A stretch of 64,000 nt of DNA from Lysinibacillus telephonicus (GCF_003966145.1 NZ_RXNR01000001.1:62001-126000); one strand, 5' to 3'; shown: positions 20,674-31,147, numbered from the stretch's first letter. The notes: generated by a model from the letters alone, not told the origin. Numbers and translations are program-made.

Positions 20674-20784
20674 AATCAATTACGCCTCGACGTAATTGCA
20701 TCCAGATTTAATATCCGCTTTTACACGAATCTAAGGTTTTACAAAATCTGTGACTTCCGCCGAATGCTTAACTGCTTGTAGTTA
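20674..20784. repeat. Intergenic repeat upstream of gltX (copy B)
   Basis: AATCAATTACGCCTCGACGT through TCCAGATTT (20674-20709) matches copy A at 13504-13539 at 31 of 36 positions. It is followed at the other end by AAATCTGTGACTTCCGCC, matching AAATCCGTGACATCTGCC of copy A. The tail is a different small hairpin, TTAACT / AGTTAA (20767-20784). It sits just upstream of the gltX binding site. Confidence 0.75.
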
Positions 20785-20930
20785 ACTTTGTCAATTTTAC
20801 CACTCTGATTTAAGAAATGAAAGTTGATGCTTTTTATGGAAAACAGATATCTTTCGAGAGATTTCCAACCTAGTTAGGGCCTCCTAAATAGTATTAATTG
20901 GACCCCTGTACGATTACTCCCGACAAACAA

Positions 20931-21407
20931 CTATTTCTTAATCAATAAAATCGTTGCCATAGCAGCAATTCCTTCTTCACGGCCAGTAAAGCCCAGCTTT
21001 TCTGTCGTTGTTGCCTTTACATTTACTTGAGAAGGATCTGCATTCAATAGCTCTGCAATTCGATTTCGCATTTGTTCAATATATGGCGCTAATTTTGGAC
21101 GCTGTGCCATAATAGTACAATCAACATTCCCTAATACATAACCTTTATCCTGAACAATTTTCCAAATATGTTCTAATAATTTTGCGCTATCCGCATCTTT
21201 AAATGCAGGATCTGTGTCTGGGAAATGATGGCCTATGTCTCCTTCACCAATCGCACCAAGTGCCGCATCTGTTACTGTATGTAATAACACATCCGCATCA
21301 GAATGCCCAATAAGTCCACGATCATGAGGGATCTCAATCCCACCTAAAATTAATGGACGCCCTTCTGCAAAAGCATGAACATCAAATCCTTGTCCTACTC
21401 GAAACAT
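20931..21407 (-). CDS. ispF: 2-C-methyl-D-erythritol 2,4-cyclodiphosphate synthase
   Basis: A 158-residue MEP-pathway enzyme. It starts [12 protein letters not shown], with the metal-binding Asp-x-His, and has [19 protein letters not shown] and [11 protein letters not shown]. It forms the cyclic diphosphate from the product of the IspD and IspE steps. The ribosome binding site is weak (AAGCGG). It follows ispD by 244 bases with a strong terminator between them, so ispF may have its own promoter. Confidence 0.95.
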   Translation of the reverse strand: MFRVGQGFDVHAFAEGRPLILGGIEIPHDRGLIGHSDADVLLHTVTDAALGAIGEGDIGHHFPDTDPAFKDADSAKLLEHIWKIVQDKGYVLGNVDCTIMAQRPKLAPYIEQMRNRIAELLNADPSQVNVKATTTEKLGFTGREEGIAAMATILLIKK

Positions 21408-21610
21408 ATCGTACTGCCGCTTTCATCCTAGACCAAATCATTCGATTGTTGAGCTCGAATTATTATAATTCTGTCTATGATTTTGCAGCATTCACCATCC
21501 TTTACTTTTTAGTTTATCTAATTTACCACTTCATATATTAACATATTTCCTATTATATTGAATTGTAAGCATCTGCTAAGCTCTTTAATCTAATATGACT
21601 TAGAAAAATA

Positions 21611-21647
21611 AAAACTCTCCTTAATCAATCCGATTAACGAGAGTTTT
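21611..21647 (-). terminator. Intrinsic terminator after ispD
   Basis: On the minus strand AAAACTCTC pairs with GAGAGTTTT, with a second inner helix TTAATC / GATTAA, followed by TATTTTTC. It lies four bases after the ispD stop and is one of the strongest hairpins in the core region. Confidence 0.85.
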
Positions 21648-21651
21648 TACT

Positions 21652-22344
21652 TTAAAACAATTCCGATTCGCGTTTTCGCAAAATCGCTTCACCTAATACT
21701 AAGTCTTCTTTAGTTGTCATCTTTAGGTTCTCATAGCTGGCTTCAACGATATGTACGGTGTGACCAAGACGCTCTACTAGCATCGCTTCATCTGTCCCTA
21801 GGAAGCCTACTTTTTCAGCCACATCTTCAGCTTCAGCTATTATGTCAAAGCGGAATGCTTGTGGTGTTTGGATCATCCATAAACTATCGCGATCAACTGT
21901 TTCGATAATAATGCCATCTTTTACTTTTTTCATCGTATCTTTAGCTCTTACGCCTGCTATTGCTGCCCCTTTTTCTTTTGCAGTATAAGTAAGTTTTGCA
22001 ATGATATCGTGTGTAATGAATGGCCTTGCCGCATCATGTACCAACACGATGTCGACTTGCTCCATCTCCTTTATACAAGAATGGACTGAATGCTGTCTTT
22101 CTTCTCCACCATCAGGCAATCCTTTTACTTTTGTAATGCTGTACTTGTCTAACAAATGTTGTATATACTCACGTTCTTCTGGTTTTACAGCTAGCCATAT
22201 CCCCGAACAGTTTTCATCGTGCTGGAAAACCTCCAACGTATGAATTAATATCGGCTTATTTGCCAGCAACAAAAATAATTTATTTTGACCTGCTCCCATT
22301 CGTTTGCCGCTGCCCGCTGCCGGAAGCACTACTTCATACTGCAC
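21652..22344 (-). CDS. ispD: 2-C-methyl-D-erythritol 4-phosphate cytidylyltransferase
   Basis: A 230-residue nucleotidyltransferase with the signature VVLPAAGSGKRMGAGQNKLF, then VLVHDAARPF and IQTPQAFRFD. It couples MEP to CMP in isoprenoid synthesis. Two GTG starts nine bases apart are possible. The downstream one (MQYEVVLPAAG) fits the family length and lies about ten bases from AGGA; the upstream GTG is one base from it. It follows yacL by 66 bases. Confidence 0.93.
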   Translation of the reverse strand: MQYEVVLPAAGSGKRMGAGQNKLFLLLANKPILIHTLEVFQHDENCSGIWLAVKPEEREYIQHLLDKYSITKVKGLPDGGEERQHSVHSCIKEMEQVDIVLVHDAARPFITHDIIAKLTYTAKEKGAAIAGVRAKDTMKKVKDGIIIETVDRDSLWMIQTPQAFRFDIIAEAEDVAEKVGFLGTDEAMLVERLGHTVHIVEASYENLKMTTKEDLVLGEAILRKRESELF

Positions 22345-22410
22345 AATTTCCACATCCTAATCTAAACACCGAACTTTTATCGCGTTATCTTTAAATTTAA
22401 TAGTCGCCAA

Positions 22411-23508
22411 TTATGCCACTTGCTCATCTTTTGGTTTCGCAAAAATCATTCTACCCGCAGATGTTTGCAATACACTTGTTACTGTAACGGTTATTGATTG
22501 TCCAATAAAGCTGCGGCCGCCTTCTACAACAATCATCGTACCATCGTCTAAATAGGCCACGCCTTGGTTATGTTCCTTACCATCTTTTATCACTACAACT
22601 TGCATGTCTTCACCAGGTATAACTACTGGTTTTACTGCATTTGCAAGGTCATTAATATTGAGTACTTGAACATGATGCAACTCACATACTTTATTTAAAT
22701 TAAAATCATTTGTTAAAATTTGTGCGCCCATTTTCTTTGCTAGACGAACTAGTTTTAAATCCACCTCTTGAATATCTTCAAAATCTTCTTCTGAAATTTG
22801 AACAGTTGTCGCACGTTCATCCTGAAGCTTTTTCAAAATGTCCAAACCTCTACGGCCACGTGTACGCTTTAATGTATCAGAGGAATCAGCGATATGCTGC
22901 AGTTCAGTTAAGACAAATTGCGGTACTACAAGTACACCTTCTATAAAGCCTGTGGATGAAATATCTGCAATTCTCCCGTCAATGATGACACTAGTATCAA
23001 GCAGTTTATACAATGTTTTTGTTTCACCAAGAGCAGTGGTTGCTGCATCTGTATTTTTCTTTTTTGAAACTGCTCCAGACTTTGAAAACATTGTAATGAG
23101 TTCGTCTCGTTTAGTAAACCCTACACGGAAGCCTAAGTAACCAAGGATGATGGATAATAAAACCGGCAAAATTTGTGTTAGGATTGGGAATTTGATAAGC
23201 TCAATTGCAAAACCAACAAAGTAAGCAACTATTAGCCCAATGATGAGCCCCACCGTACCGAATAACAGATCTGCGGCCGGAACTTTAAATAAAATACCTT
23301 CCATCCAAACAATTAATTTAACAAAGTAGTCTGATAATGAAAATGATAAAAGGAATAGTAAAATTGCACCTAGTATTACCGATACATACGGATTGTTAAG
23401 CCAAGGATTAGATGATAAATTAATGAATTCGTATAATGGCGGTAAAAAAACAAAACCTAACGCTCCACCGATAAATAAGAAAGCAATTTGTATCACTCTT
23501 TTTAACAT
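22411..23508 (-). CDS. yacL: PIN/TRAM-domain membrane protein YacL
   Basis: A 365-residue protein with four predicted membrane spans in the first 135 residues (from IQIAFLFIGGALGFVF to ILPVLLSIILGYLGF). Then comes a PIN nuclease-like domain, beginning LYKLLDTSVIIDGRIADI and containing TNDFNLNKVCEL, and a C-terminal TRAM domain (GQSITVTVTSVLQTSAGRMI). The family is probably an integral-membrane RNA-acting enzyme; its substrate is unknown to me. AAAAAGGAGG precedes the ATG. In B. subtilis disA lies between radA and this gene; here it is absent. Confidence 0.9.
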   Translation of the reverse strand: MLKRVIQIAFLFIGGALGFVFLPPLYEFINLSSNPWLNNPYVSVILGAILLFLLSFSLSDYFVKLIVWMEGILFKVPAADLLFGTVGLIIGLIVAYFVGFAIELIKFPILTQILPVLLSIILGYLGFRVGFTKRDELITMFSKSGAVSKKKNTDAATTALGETKTLYKLLDTSVIIDGRIADISSTGFIEGVLVVPQFVLTELQHIADSSDTLKRTRGRRGLDILKKLQDERATTVQISEEDFEDIQEVDLKLVRLAKKMGAQILTNDFNLNKVCELHHVQVLNINDLANAVKPVVIPGEDMQVVVIKDGKEHNQGVAYLDDGTMIVVEGGRSFIGQSITVTVTSVLQTSAGRMIFAKPKDEQVA

Positions 23509-23651
23509 AATTCCACCTCCTTTTTATTAACCTCAATTATACATAGTTCATATATACTTTGCCCGAATTACACTTTGGAATTTAATAATTGAGGTAAAAG
23601 TAATACACTGGATGCTTGAAGTGTATATTTTATCGTATGTTTCATTTCTAC

Positions 23652-23697
23652 CCAACATTAGAATGAATTACTCCTTGGCTAGCCAAGATAATGTTGG
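23652..23697. repeat. Nested hairpin in the radA-yacL gap
   Basis: The 341-base gap 23509-23849 holds no ORF of note. It contains CCAACATTA / TAATGTTGG (23652-23697) enclosing a perfect palindrome CTTGGCTAGCCAAG (23674-23687). Further along is AATGAAGATAAAAA (from 23791). The outer arm resembles the CCAACATAATGTTGG palindrome, and the second segment resembles AATGAAGATAAAAA, both in the secE-nusG repeat. I read it as a diverged relative of that repeat. Confidence 0.5.
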
Positions 23698-23799
23698 TGG
23701 TCGTACAGATGCAGGAGAAAGCGCAACGTCAGGAATAGGACGTGGAGTACTTAATCTAAGTTCCCTCACACTCACTCAATTCATAGCTGTAATGAAGAT

Positions 23800-23842
23800 A
23801 AAAATGCCCATTCCATCACTAATTGAGAGTAAGGGCATTTTT
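23800..23842 (-). terminator. Intrinsic terminator after radA
   Basis: AAAAATGCCC and GGGCATTTTT pair perfectly around a 23-base loop, starting eight bases after the radA stop. The symmetric A/T flanks mean it could act on either strand. It ends the ctsR-radA series, so yacL needs a separate promoter. Confidence 0.8.
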
Positions 23843-23849
23843 AAACTAA

Positions 23850-25226
23850 TTATAAATCATGGAAACATGCTCTTAATGCGTCATTGATTGTTTCGACTCC
23901 AATCACTTGTATGCCGTTTGGATAATCCCAACCACCTAGGTTTGACGCTGGGATAAAAGCACGTTTAAAGCCAAGTCTAGCTGCTTCTTGAACACGTTGC
24001 TCCACTCGTGAAACACGACGAACTTCCCCTGTTAATCCGACCTCACCTACAAAACAATCGGTTGCTTTTACAGCCTGATCCTTATAGCTGGAAACAATAG
24101 AAGTTAATATGGCTAAATCAATCGCAGGTTCGTCCAGCTTAACGCCCCCAGCTACTTTTATATAGGCATCCTGTGCTTGCAATAACATGCCCATTCGTTT
24201 TTCTAAAACTGCCATTAATAGCTGTACACGATTTTGATCGACTCCATTTGCCATCCGCTTTGGATAGTTAAAGCTTGTCGGTGTTACAAGAGATTGGATT
24301 TCTACTAAAATTGGCCTTGTTCCCTCCATCGAAGCTACAATCGTAGAACCTGCCGCATCGTGCGAGCGTTCCTCTAAAAAGAGCTCAGAAGGGTTCAATA
24401 CTTCCTTTAAACCTGCTTGGACCATTTCAAAAATAGCAATTTCATTTGTTGATCCAAAGCGGTTTTTTTGGCTGCGCAAAATCCGGTAAGTATGATGACG
24501 CTCACCTTCAAAATAGAGAACTGTATCTACCATATGCTCAAGTAGTCTCGGCCCAGCAATTTGGCCTTCCTTTGTAACATGTCCAACTAAGAAGATTGCA
24601 ATGCCTTTCGTTTTAGCTATTCGCATAAGCTCGGCGGTACATTCCCTCACCTGGGACACACTACCAGGCGCACTCGTCACCTCTGGATGATAGATTGTTT
24701 GAATCGAATCGACAATAACAAATTTCGGCTGAACCTCCTCAATTGTTTGGTTCAACCGCTCTAAATTCGTTTCAGAGTAAATAAATAATTCGGGAGATTG
24801 CACACCTAATCGAGATGCACGCAGTTTTGTTTGACGCATTGATTCTTCTCCTGATATGTACAATACTCGATGTCCTTTATGTGATAGGAGTGCTGATACT
24901 TGCATCAACAATGTCGATTTCCCTATCCCTGGGTCCCCACCGATAAGAACTAGCGAACCAGGGACAATTCCCCCTCCTAATACACGATTTAATTCGTCCA
25001 TTTCCGTTTTAACGCGAGGCTCTTCCGCTGTTTCTATATTAATAATAGGCGTCGCTTTTTGTGAAACTGAATTAGAATGTTGGAATGCTCCGCGCGGTCC
25101 TTTCGAAACAACCTCAACCTCTTCCACCATCGTATTCCATTCTCCACAGCCAGGACAACGCCCCATCCATTTCGGTGATTCGTAACCACAGGAGTTACAA
25201 CAGAATTTTGTTTTCTTTTTTACCAT
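23850..25226 (-). CDS. radA: DNA repair protein RadA
   Basis: A 458-residue RecA-like helicase. It has an N-terminal C4 zinc finger ([21 protein letters not shown]), Walker [13 protein letters not shown], the RadA-specific KNRFGS motif, and a C-terminal Lon-protease-like domain. It promotes branch migration during recombination and transformation. TAGGAGG precedes the ATG. It follows clpC across a terminator hairpin and would normally be followed by disA. Confidence 0.95.
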   Translation of the reverse strand: MVKKKTKFCCNSCGYESPKWMGRCPGCGEWNTMVEEVEVVSKGPRGAFQHSNSVSQKATPIINIETAEEPRVKTEMDELNRVLGGGIVPGSLVLIGGDPGIGKSTLLMQVSALLSHKGHRVLYISGEESMRQTKLRASRLGVQSPELFIYSETNLERLNQTIEEVQPKFVIVDSIQTIYHPEVTSAPGSVSQVRECTAELMRIAKTKGIAIFLVGHVTKEGQIAGPRLLEHMVDTVLYFEGERHHTYRILRSQKNRFGSTNEIAIFEMVQAGLKEVLNPSELFLEERSHDAAGSTIVASMEGTRPILVEIQSLVTPTSFNYPKRMANGVDQNRVQLLMAVLEKRMGMLLQAQDAYIKVAGGVKLDEPAIDLAILTSIVSSYKDQAVKATDCFVGEVGLTGEVRRVSRVEQRVQEAARLGFKRAFIPASNLGGWDYPNGIQVIGVETINDALRACFHDL

Positions 25227-25289
25227 ATGCCCTCCTATAACGTTTTCTTTTATTATTATAAATTATTTTCACTAATCCTAAAAACGAAA

Positions 25290-25331
25290 AAGGGTGCCCA
25301 TAAGAAGACACCTTACTTATGAGACACCCTT
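25290..25331 (-). terminator. Intrinsic terminator between clpC and radA
   Basis: On the minus strand AAGGGTG pairs with CACCCTT and the inner CATAAG pairs with CTTATG, followed by TTTTTCGTTTTT. It lies six bases after the clpC stop. In B. subtilis radA is read partly from the clpC operon promoter. Here read-through must cross this hairpin. Confidence 0.8.
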
Positions 25332-25337
25332 ATATAC

Positions 25338-27776
25338 TTAACTTTCTACAGTACTTTTCTGACGTACTACAAATTCTCCATCAACATAATCAAAGACAAT
25401 TTGCCCGCCAGTTGATACAGTTCCTTTTAGCAATTCTTCTGAAAGGCGGTCCTCAACATGTTTTTGGAGTGCACGGCGTAATGGGCGTGCTCCATATTGC
25501 GGATCATAGCCTTCTTCAGCGATTTTATTAAGCGCTGCATCTGTTAATTCGAGCTCGATATTTTGCTCTTTTAGACGAGCAGTTAAAGAGTTAGCCATTA
25601 ATGAAATAATCTGTTTTAACTCATCTTTTTCTAGTGAGTGGAAGACAATCATTTCATCAATACGGTTTAAGAACTCTGGACGGAACGCTTTTTTAAGCTC
25701 TTCCATCATTGTTCCTTTCATGTCTTTGTATTTGTCAGATGTGTCGCCTACACCAAAGCCTAAACTTTTTCTGTATTTCAATGCATCTGCACCTACGTTA
25801 GATGTCATAATGACAACTGTATTGCGGAAATCTACAGTGCGGCCTTTTGAATCAGTTAAGCGGCCATCATCTAGTACTTGAAGTAAAATGTTAAACACAT
25901 CAGGATGTGCTTTTTCAATTTCATCAAGCAATACAACAGAATATGGTTTGCGGCGTACTTTTTCTGTTAGTTGGCCACCCTCATCAAATCCAACATATCC
26001 TGGAGGTGAACCAACTAGACGTGATGTTGAATGTTTCTCCATGTATTCAGACATGTCGATACGAATCATTGCATCCTCATCGCCAAACATTACTTCCGCC
26101 AACGCACGGGCAAGTTCAGTTTTACCAACACCTGTTGGACCTAAGAAGATAAAGGAACCAATCGGACGCTTAGGATCTTTTAAACCTGCACGAGCACGGC
26201 GAATTGCACGGGAAATTGCTTCTACCGCTTCTCCTTGGCCAACTACACGTTTGTGCAGCTCTTCTTCAAGGTTAAGAAGCTTTGCAGATTCTTCTTGTGC
26301 AATTTTTGAAACTGGAATTCCAGTCCACATCGATACTACCATTGCAATATCATCCACTGTTACTTTTGATTCTTCTTTTCCTTGTTTTTCTTTCCAAGTT
26401 TTCTTTGTTTGCTCTAGTTCATCTTTAATCTTTTGTTCCGTGTCGCGAAGTGCTGCCGCTTTTTCAAACTCTTGGCTTGATACTGCAGCATTTTTTTCGT
26501 TTCGGACATTTTCAAGTTTATCTTCCAACGCTTTTAAGTTTGGCGGAACTGTAAATGAACGTAAACGTACTTTTGATCCAGCCTCATCGATTAAGTCAAT
26601 TGCTTTATCTGGCAAGAAACGATCTGAAATATAACGGTCTGATAATTTTGCTGCCGCTTCTACTGCCTCATCCGTAATTTTCACACGGTGATGTGCTTCA
26701 TAGCGGTCACGTAAACCATTAATAATTTGAATTGTTTCTTCAACAGACGGTTCATCGACTTGAATTGGTTGGAAACGACGCTCTAGGGCAGCATCTTTTT
26801 CAATATATTTACGGTACTCATCTAATGTTGTTGCACCGATACATTGCAGCTCTCCTCGCGCTAATGATGGTTTTAAAATATTTGAAGCATCGATAGCACC
26901 TTCTGCACCACCTGCACCGATTAATGTATGCAATTCATCAATGAATAAAATAACGTTGCCTGCTTGGCGAATTTCATCCATTACCTTTTTCAAACGATCT
27001 TCGAATTCACCGCGATACTTTGTACCAGCAACAACAGTCCCCATGTCTAAAGTCATTACACGTTTGTCGCGCAATGTTTCCGGCACTTCGTTGTTGACAA
27101 TTTGTTGTGCCAAACCTTCTGCGATTGCTGTTTTACCAACACCTGGTTCACCAATTAAAACAGGGTTATTTTTTGTACGACGTGATAATACTTCAATAAC
27201 ACGTGTAATTTCTTTACTGCGGCCAATAACAGGGTCAAGAGAACCTTCACGAGCAATCGCTGTTAAATCACGTGCTAACCCATCTAATGTAGGAGTGTTT
27301 ACTGATTGAGTTGGATTTGAAGAGCTTTGAGCAGCATCATTGTTACCAAGTAATAACAGCACTTGTTGACGAGCTTTATTTAAGCTTACTCCTGCATTTG
27401 CTAAAACGCGGGCTGCAACCCCTTCACCTTCTCGAATTAACGCAAGCAAAATATGCTCAGTGCCGATATATGCATGGCCAAGCTTACGTGATTCGTCTAC
27501 AGACAGTTCAATCACTTTTTTAGCTCTAGGTGTATAGTGTACGATTGGACCAACGTCTTTTGTTCCTTTGCCAACCAACTCTTCAATGCCGGATTCAATC
27601 ATTTGCGGGCTAACGTCGATGGCTTCTAATGCTTTCGCAGCAATACCGCCGCCTTCTCGAATTAGTCCAAGCAAAATATGCTCTGTACCAATTGATTCGT
27701 GCTTCCAACGAATTGCTTCTTCTTGTGCTAACTGCAATACTTTTTGTGCTCGTTGTGTAAAACGGTTAAACATCAT
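25338..27776 (-). CDS. clpC: ATP-dependent Clp protease ATP-binding subunit ClpC
   Basis: An 812-residue Hsp100 AAA+ unfoldase. It has two N-domain repeats (residues about 1-145), the first ATPase with GEPGVGKTA, a middle UVR-like coiled coil ([14 protein letters not shown]), the second ATPase with [16 protein letters not shown], and a conserved C-terminus. It unfolds substrates, including those tagged by McsB phosphoarginine, for ClpP. The start MMFNRF matches the family and overlaps the mcsB stop by 11 bases. Operon: ctsR-mcsA-mcsB-clpC under CtsR control. Confidence 0.96.
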   Translation of the reverse strand: MMFNRFTQRAQKVLQLAQEEAIRWKHESIGTEHILLGLIREGGGIAAKALEAIDVSPQMIESGIEELVGKGTKDVGPIVHYTPRAKKVIELSVDESRKLGHAYIGTEHILLALIREGEGVAARVLANAGVSLNKARQQVLLLLGNNDAAQSSSNPTQSVNTPTLDGLARDLTAIAREGSLDPVIGRSKEITRVIEVLSRRTKNNPVLIGEPGVGKTAIAEGLAQQIVNNEVPETLRDKRVMTLDMGTVVAGTKYRGEFEDRLKKVMDEIRQAGNVILFIDELHTLIGAGGAEGAIDASNILKPSLARGELQCIGATTLDEYRKYIEKDAALERRFQPIQVDEPSVEETIQIINGLRDRYEAHHRVKITDEAVEAAAKLSDRYISDRFLPDKAIDLIDEAGSKVRLRSFTVPPNLKALEDKLENVRNEKNAAVSSQEFEKAAALRDTEQKIKDELEQTKKTWKEKQGKEESKVTVDDIAMVVSMWTGIPVSKIAQEESAKLLNLEEELHKRVVGQGEAVEAISRAIRRARAGLKDPKRPIGSFIFLGPTGVGKTELARALAEVMFGDEDAMIRIDMSEYMEKHSTSRLVGSPPGYVGFDEGGQLTEKVRRKPYSVVLLDEIEKAHPDVFNILLQVLDDGRLTDSKGRTVDFRNTVVIMTSNVGADALKYRKSLGFGVGDTSDKYKDMKGTMMEELKKAFRPEFLNRIDEMIVFHSLEKDELKQIISLMANSLTARLKEQNIELELTDAALNKIAEEGYDPQYGARPLRRALQKHVEDRLSEELLKGTVSTGGQIVFDYVDGEFVVRQKSTVES

Positions 27777-28866
27777 ATCTTTCCTCTCCTTCTTCCATTA
27801 ACTTTTGGGTTTTCGCGTTTAGTTTTTCACGTAGTAGTTTTGCTCTAAATACGTCGCGCTCACTTGCTTGCAGAGTTGTGCCGGCATATTGCTGCACAAA
27901 GCCTGGTTGTATAAGAATCATACATTCATTCAATACATTTAATGGAACTTCTTTGATTATATTCAAATCTACTCCAAGACGGACATTCGATAAACAAGCA
28001 GCAGCTTCTTCACTTGTCATAATACGCGCATATTTTAATGTACCTAACGAACGATTAAAACGATCCTCCAAAGCAATTCGAGAATTTTTCAACAACGCTT
28101 CTCGAGCCCCACGCTCATTTTGAATAATCTGTACAACAACACTTTGCAAGTCGTCGATAATTTCTTCTTCCGATTTTCCAAGTGTTACTTGATTTGAAAT
28201 TTGATAAATGTTGCCTAAATTTTCACTACCCTCTCCATAAATGCCTCTTACAACCATCCCTAATCTCGCTAACATTTGGGTAACCACCTTAATTTGCTTT
28301 GACATTGTAAGTGCGGGTAGATGCATCATCACTGAAGCCCGTAAACCTGTTCCAACATTTGTCGGGCAGCTTGTTAAATAACCGAAAGCCTCATTATAAG
28401 CATATGGTAAATGTTTCTCTAATTGACTATCTAATTTGTTTGCAAGTGCATAAGTTTCTATAAGTTGAAGCCCTGGCGCCAAGCATTGAATGCGTAGATG
28501 ATCCTCTTCATTTATCATGACGCTAATCGTTTCATCATTTGAAATTAAGACAGAAGCCGATTTTTCTTTTTTAGATAAAAGCGGGCTTATTAAGTGCTTT
28601 TCTACTAACACTTGACGCTGTAACAGCGGCATATCTTTAATAGTAAAATGTGAAAAGTTATGCTCTTTATTACTTATTTGATGCATTGCATCTGTTACGA
28701 TTTCATCTACTTGTATTGCTTCATGATCTGTAAAGCTTAATGGGAATCGGTAACCATCTAGGTTCCTTGCCAAACGAATGCGTGTGCTTAATACAATATC
28801 TGCATCAAGTCCTTTATCACCCATCCAACCTGGAGCACCGCTTTTTAAAAAGTGTTCAAGATTCAT
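27766..28866 (-). CDS. mcsB: Protein arginine kinase McsB
   Basis: A 366-residue protein of the guanidino-kinase fold. It has [54 protein letters not shown] and RGIYGEGSE, the ATP- and arginine-binding motifs. It phosphorylates arginines on damaged proteins and on CtsR, marking them for ClpC-ClpP. It overlaps mcsA by four bases and clpC by 11, so translation is likely coupled across the operon. Confidence 0.95.
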   Translation of the reverse strand: MNLEHFLKSGAPGWMGDKGLDADIVLSTRIRLARNLDGYRFPLSFTDHEAIQVDEIVTDAMHQISNKEHNFSHFTIKDMPLLQRQVLVEKHLISPLLSKKEKSASVLISNDETISVMINEEDHLRIQCLAPGLQLIETYALANKLDSQLEKHLPYAYNEAFGYLTSCPTNVGTGLRASVMMHLPALTMSKQIKVVTQMLARLGMVVRGIYGEGSENLGNIYQISNQVTLGKSEEEIIDDLQSVVVQIIQNERGAREALLKNSRIALEDRFNRSLGTLKYARIMTSEEAAACLSNVRLGVDLNIIKEVPLNVLNECMILIQPGFVQQYAGTTLQASERDVFRAKLLREKLNAKTQKLMEEGEERYDV

Positions 28867-29417
28867 GGTGTATCCACACCCCCATGTTCAAGCTTACGTT
28901 CGATTTCTCTTATTTCATCTCGTAATTTAGCCGCATCTTCAAATCGCTCTTCTACAATTGCTACCTGTAATTGTTCACGTACAGATTCAATTTGTTTTTT
29001 CATCCACTCTTTATTGTTATTCATTTTTCCAGGAGCTTTTCCACTATGCTTTGTTCCAGCTTGAATTTTTGTTAGTACTTGAGGAAGCTGTTTACTAAAC
29101 GTCTCATAACATTGTGGACAACCTAGCTTGCCTTCATTCAAGAAATGGCGAAAAGTAAATCCACATTTTGGGCATTGTGCAGCCTTTTGTGTGACTGTTT
29201 GTTGCTTTTCCTGTGTTTCACTTTTCCATACAGGTAGACCAAACAAATTTGAAACAAGTTGGTGTATTGGTATTTGATCCTCTTTATGGAAATCTAAATT
29301 GAAAGGATGAAACTGACTGGCACAAACCTCACAATAATGTCTTTCACTTTTTTGGCCATTAATTACTTGTGTTACCGTTATAGTTGCTTGCCGCTCTTTA
29401 CAGTGTTCACAAATCAT
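28863..29417 (-). CDS. mcsA: Protein-arginine kinase activator McsA
   Basis: A 184-residue protein with four CxxC pairs (CEHC, CEVC, CPKC, CPQC) forming two zinc modules, then a C-terminal UVR motif (EERFEDAAKLRDEIREIERK) that contacts ClpC. It activates McsB and links zinc or redox stress to the operon. It lies between ctsR (96-base gap) and mcsB (four-base overlap). Confidence 0.93.
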   Translation of the reverse strand: MICEHCKERQATITVTQVINGQKSERHYCEVCASQFHPFNLDFHKEDQIPIHQLVSNLFGLPVWKSETQEKQQTVTQKAAQCPKCGFTFRHFLNEGKLGCPQCYETFSKQLPQVLTKIQAGTKHSGKAPGKMNNNKEWMKKQIESVREQLQVAIVEERFEDAAKLRDEIREIERKLEHGGVDTP

Positions 29418-29513
29418 GACCCTCCACCTCTTTTTAACTTAAGATTTAAAATTATAAATTTCATTTACTGCTTTTTAAATAAGTAGAACAACATGCTTCA
29501 CTACCATTTCATA

Positions 29514-29975
29514 TTATTCGTATTTTAATGTTATTAGCATGGATTTTAAAATATAAGACCTGAGTTCGTCCCTAGTCGGTAATTGCAATCGAAGAGTAGC
29601 TCGGTCAATTGCAGCAAGCATCAATTTAGCTTCTCGCTTAGAAATGACCTCTTCATCAATTAATCGGTAGATTATATCTTCAGCCATAGATTGTGTGGCG
29701 CCATTATGAACTTGCCTTATCATATCTTCCAGCAAGTCAATTTTCGAATTTGCTTTTACGCGTAAAATTCGGATATAGCCGCCGCCTCCACGTTTGCTTT
29801 CGACTAAATAACCCCTTTCAGCAGTAAATCTCGTATTGATAACATAATTTATTTGTGAGGGTACACACTGGAATTTATCCGCCAATTCGCTGCGTTTAAT
29901 CTCAATATGTCCTTGACCACCTAATTCGATAACTTGCTTTAAATAACCTTCAATGATGTCAGATATATTTCTCAC
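29514..29975 (-). CDS. ctsR: Transcriptional repressor CtsR
   Basis: A 153-residue winged-helix repressor. The N-terminal DNA-binding domain includes FQCVPSQINYVINTRFT and the glycine-rich wing SKRGGGGYIRI, which in B. subtilis senses heat. The C-terminal dimerisation domain carries the sites McsB modifies. It represses clp genes at 37 degrees C. The start is GTG 29973-29975 after GAGGTGAGG. Its own operator is at 30006-30022. Confidence 0.95.
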   Translation of the reverse strand: MRNISDIIEGYLKQVIELGGQGHIEIKRSELADKFQCVPSQINYVINTRFTAERGYLVESKRGGGGYIRILRVKANSKIDLLEDMIRQVHNGATQSMAEDIIYRLIDEEVISKREAKLMLAAIDRATLRLQLPTRDELRSYILKSMLITLKYE

Positions 29976-30005
29976 TTTTTATACCTCACCTCACTCGCTA
30001 CTGAC

Positions 30006-30053
30006 TTTGACTATCTTTGACTATATTATATAAATGGAAAAATCAAAATGCAA
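30006..30053 (-). promoter_or_regulatory. CtsR operator and sigma-A promoter of the ctsR-clpC operon
   Basis: A directly repeated heptad, AGTCAAA-GAT-AGTCAAA on the minus strand (30006-30022), matches the CtsR box. It sits immediately downstream of -10 TATAAT (30025-30030), which is 17 bases from -35 TTGCAT (30048-30053). CtsR binding would block polymerase at the start site, giving autoregulation. Confidence 0.9.
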
Positions 30054-30148
30054 ATTAAACGCCTATATTAATTTATAAAAAATTCACATGCAGCTTGCTT
30101 GGCAGAGAACTTTTTTTCATAATTAGAGCTGGTATAAATATTAAAAAA

Positions 30149-30182
30149 ATCGACAAAATCGTTTTTTAAACGTTCTGTCGAT
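30149..30182 (-). terminator. Intrinsic terminator after the DUF4870 gene
   Basis: On the minus strand ATCGACA pairs with TGTCGAT and the inner CGTTT pairs with AAACG, followed by TTTTTT. It lies 48 bases after the 30231-30536 gene. Confidence 0.88.
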
Positions 30183-30230
30183 TAGTATTTCTTTTTTTAA
30201 TTAAACATAATCATTTTTATAAACAGTTGA

Positions 30231-30536
30231 TTATACCCATCTTCCAACGATTGGATAATCCCAGCTTGTTTCACCCAACGCTTTAACAATACCGATAATC
30301 GGAACGACAATCGTCATAATTCCGAAGATAATTAAGAACGGAATGCCAATTATTAAGAAACTTAAAAGTGAGGAAATAAAAATCAATAACCACATTACCG
30401 CTTGGAATAATAATGCCTGAATTGAAATTCGTTTCACTTCTTCATCTACGCTTAATAAAAAGAATAAAATTGGAACTAACACTGGAGCAAAAAATGCACT
30501 AGCATGTATAATGACCTTTGACCATTTACTATCCAT
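30231..30536 (-). CDS. DUF4870/Tic20-like small membrane protein
   Basis: A 101-residue hydrophobic protein with three or four predicted membrane spans (ASAFFAPVLVPILFFLL; LLFQAVMWLLIFISSLLSF; GIPFLIIFGIMTIVVPII). It ends GETSWDYPIVGRWV, a terminal pattern (KALxGExWxYPxIGR) of the DUF4870/Tic20-like family. Function unknown. AGAGGCTGA precedes the ATG. It stands alone between terminators. Confidence 0.72.
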   Translation of the reverse strand: MDSKWSKVIIHASAFFAPVLVPILFFLLSVDEEVKRISIQALLFQAVMWLLIFISSLLSFLIIGIPFLIIFGIMTIVVPIIGIVKALGETSWDYPIVGRWV

Positions 30537-30631
30537 TTATATATCAGCCTCTCTTAACTTTTTCTTGATAGTATATATACGACTAACTTAAACATTAGTT
30601 TCATCAGATTTAATATTTTTATAAAAATAAA

Positions 30632-30664
30632 AAAGAGCATCGAACCCAAATTCATCTGCTCTTT
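30632..30664 (-). terminator. Intrinsic terminator after the small membrane protein gene
   Basis: On the minus strand AAAGAGCA pairs with TGCTCTTT, followed by TTTATTTTTAT, ten bases after the 30674-30904 gene. Confidence 0.85.
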
Positions 30665-30673
30665 AAAGTTTAA

Positions 30674-30904
30674 TTATTTAGATGATTTTTTATTAATATT
30701 TGATGGCTTTTCATCTGGTATTTCCTCATCATTATGCGGAAACAACCCATGAGCTAATATACCCGAAAAAATGGTTGCACTAATGACAATTAAAATCTTA
30801 TGATAGGTTGGAACTTCCTCATAATAGTTTACTAGCATCAAAATAGCACTAGTCGCTACAATAACCATTGTTGGGATAATAAATTTCAAGCGGCGCTTCT
30901 CCAT
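30674..30904 (-). CDS. Small two-span membrane protein, unknown
   Basis: A 76-residue protein. A basic start (MEKRRLK) is followed by two hydrophobic segments (FIIPTMVIVATSAILML and ILIVISATIFSGILAHGLF) and a hydrophilic charged tail (about residues 57-76), suggesting both ends are cytoplasmic. I do not recognise a family. AGGGAGAA precedes the ATG and a terminator follows. The positioned binding site and terminator support it being real. Confidence 0.65.
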   Translation of the reverse strand: MEKRRLKFIIPTMVIVATSAILMLVNYYEEVPTYHKILIVISATIFSGILAHGLFPHNDEEIPDEKPSNINKKSSK

Positions 30905-31147
30905 ATTTAATTCTCCCTTGCTTTATTAATTAACGTTTTTCATACAAATACACTGAATCGTATTTTACATGGGATGCTTACAAATTACAAACCGAGGATA
31001 GGTTTAAATTGTTACGAAATTTGGAAAATTTCAATATATAACTAGTAATTTCATCCAAAACATAGAAACTTATAATAGAGTTAATGTATCATAACGAAGA
31101 TAGGAACATTAAATAATCATAAACTAAATAATGAACGGAGAACTACT

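Noticed and set aside
25888-26634. A 248-residue plus-strand ORF
   Set aside because: It lies wholly antisense to clpC, has Ser/Arg-rich composition typical of a codon shadow and no family features.
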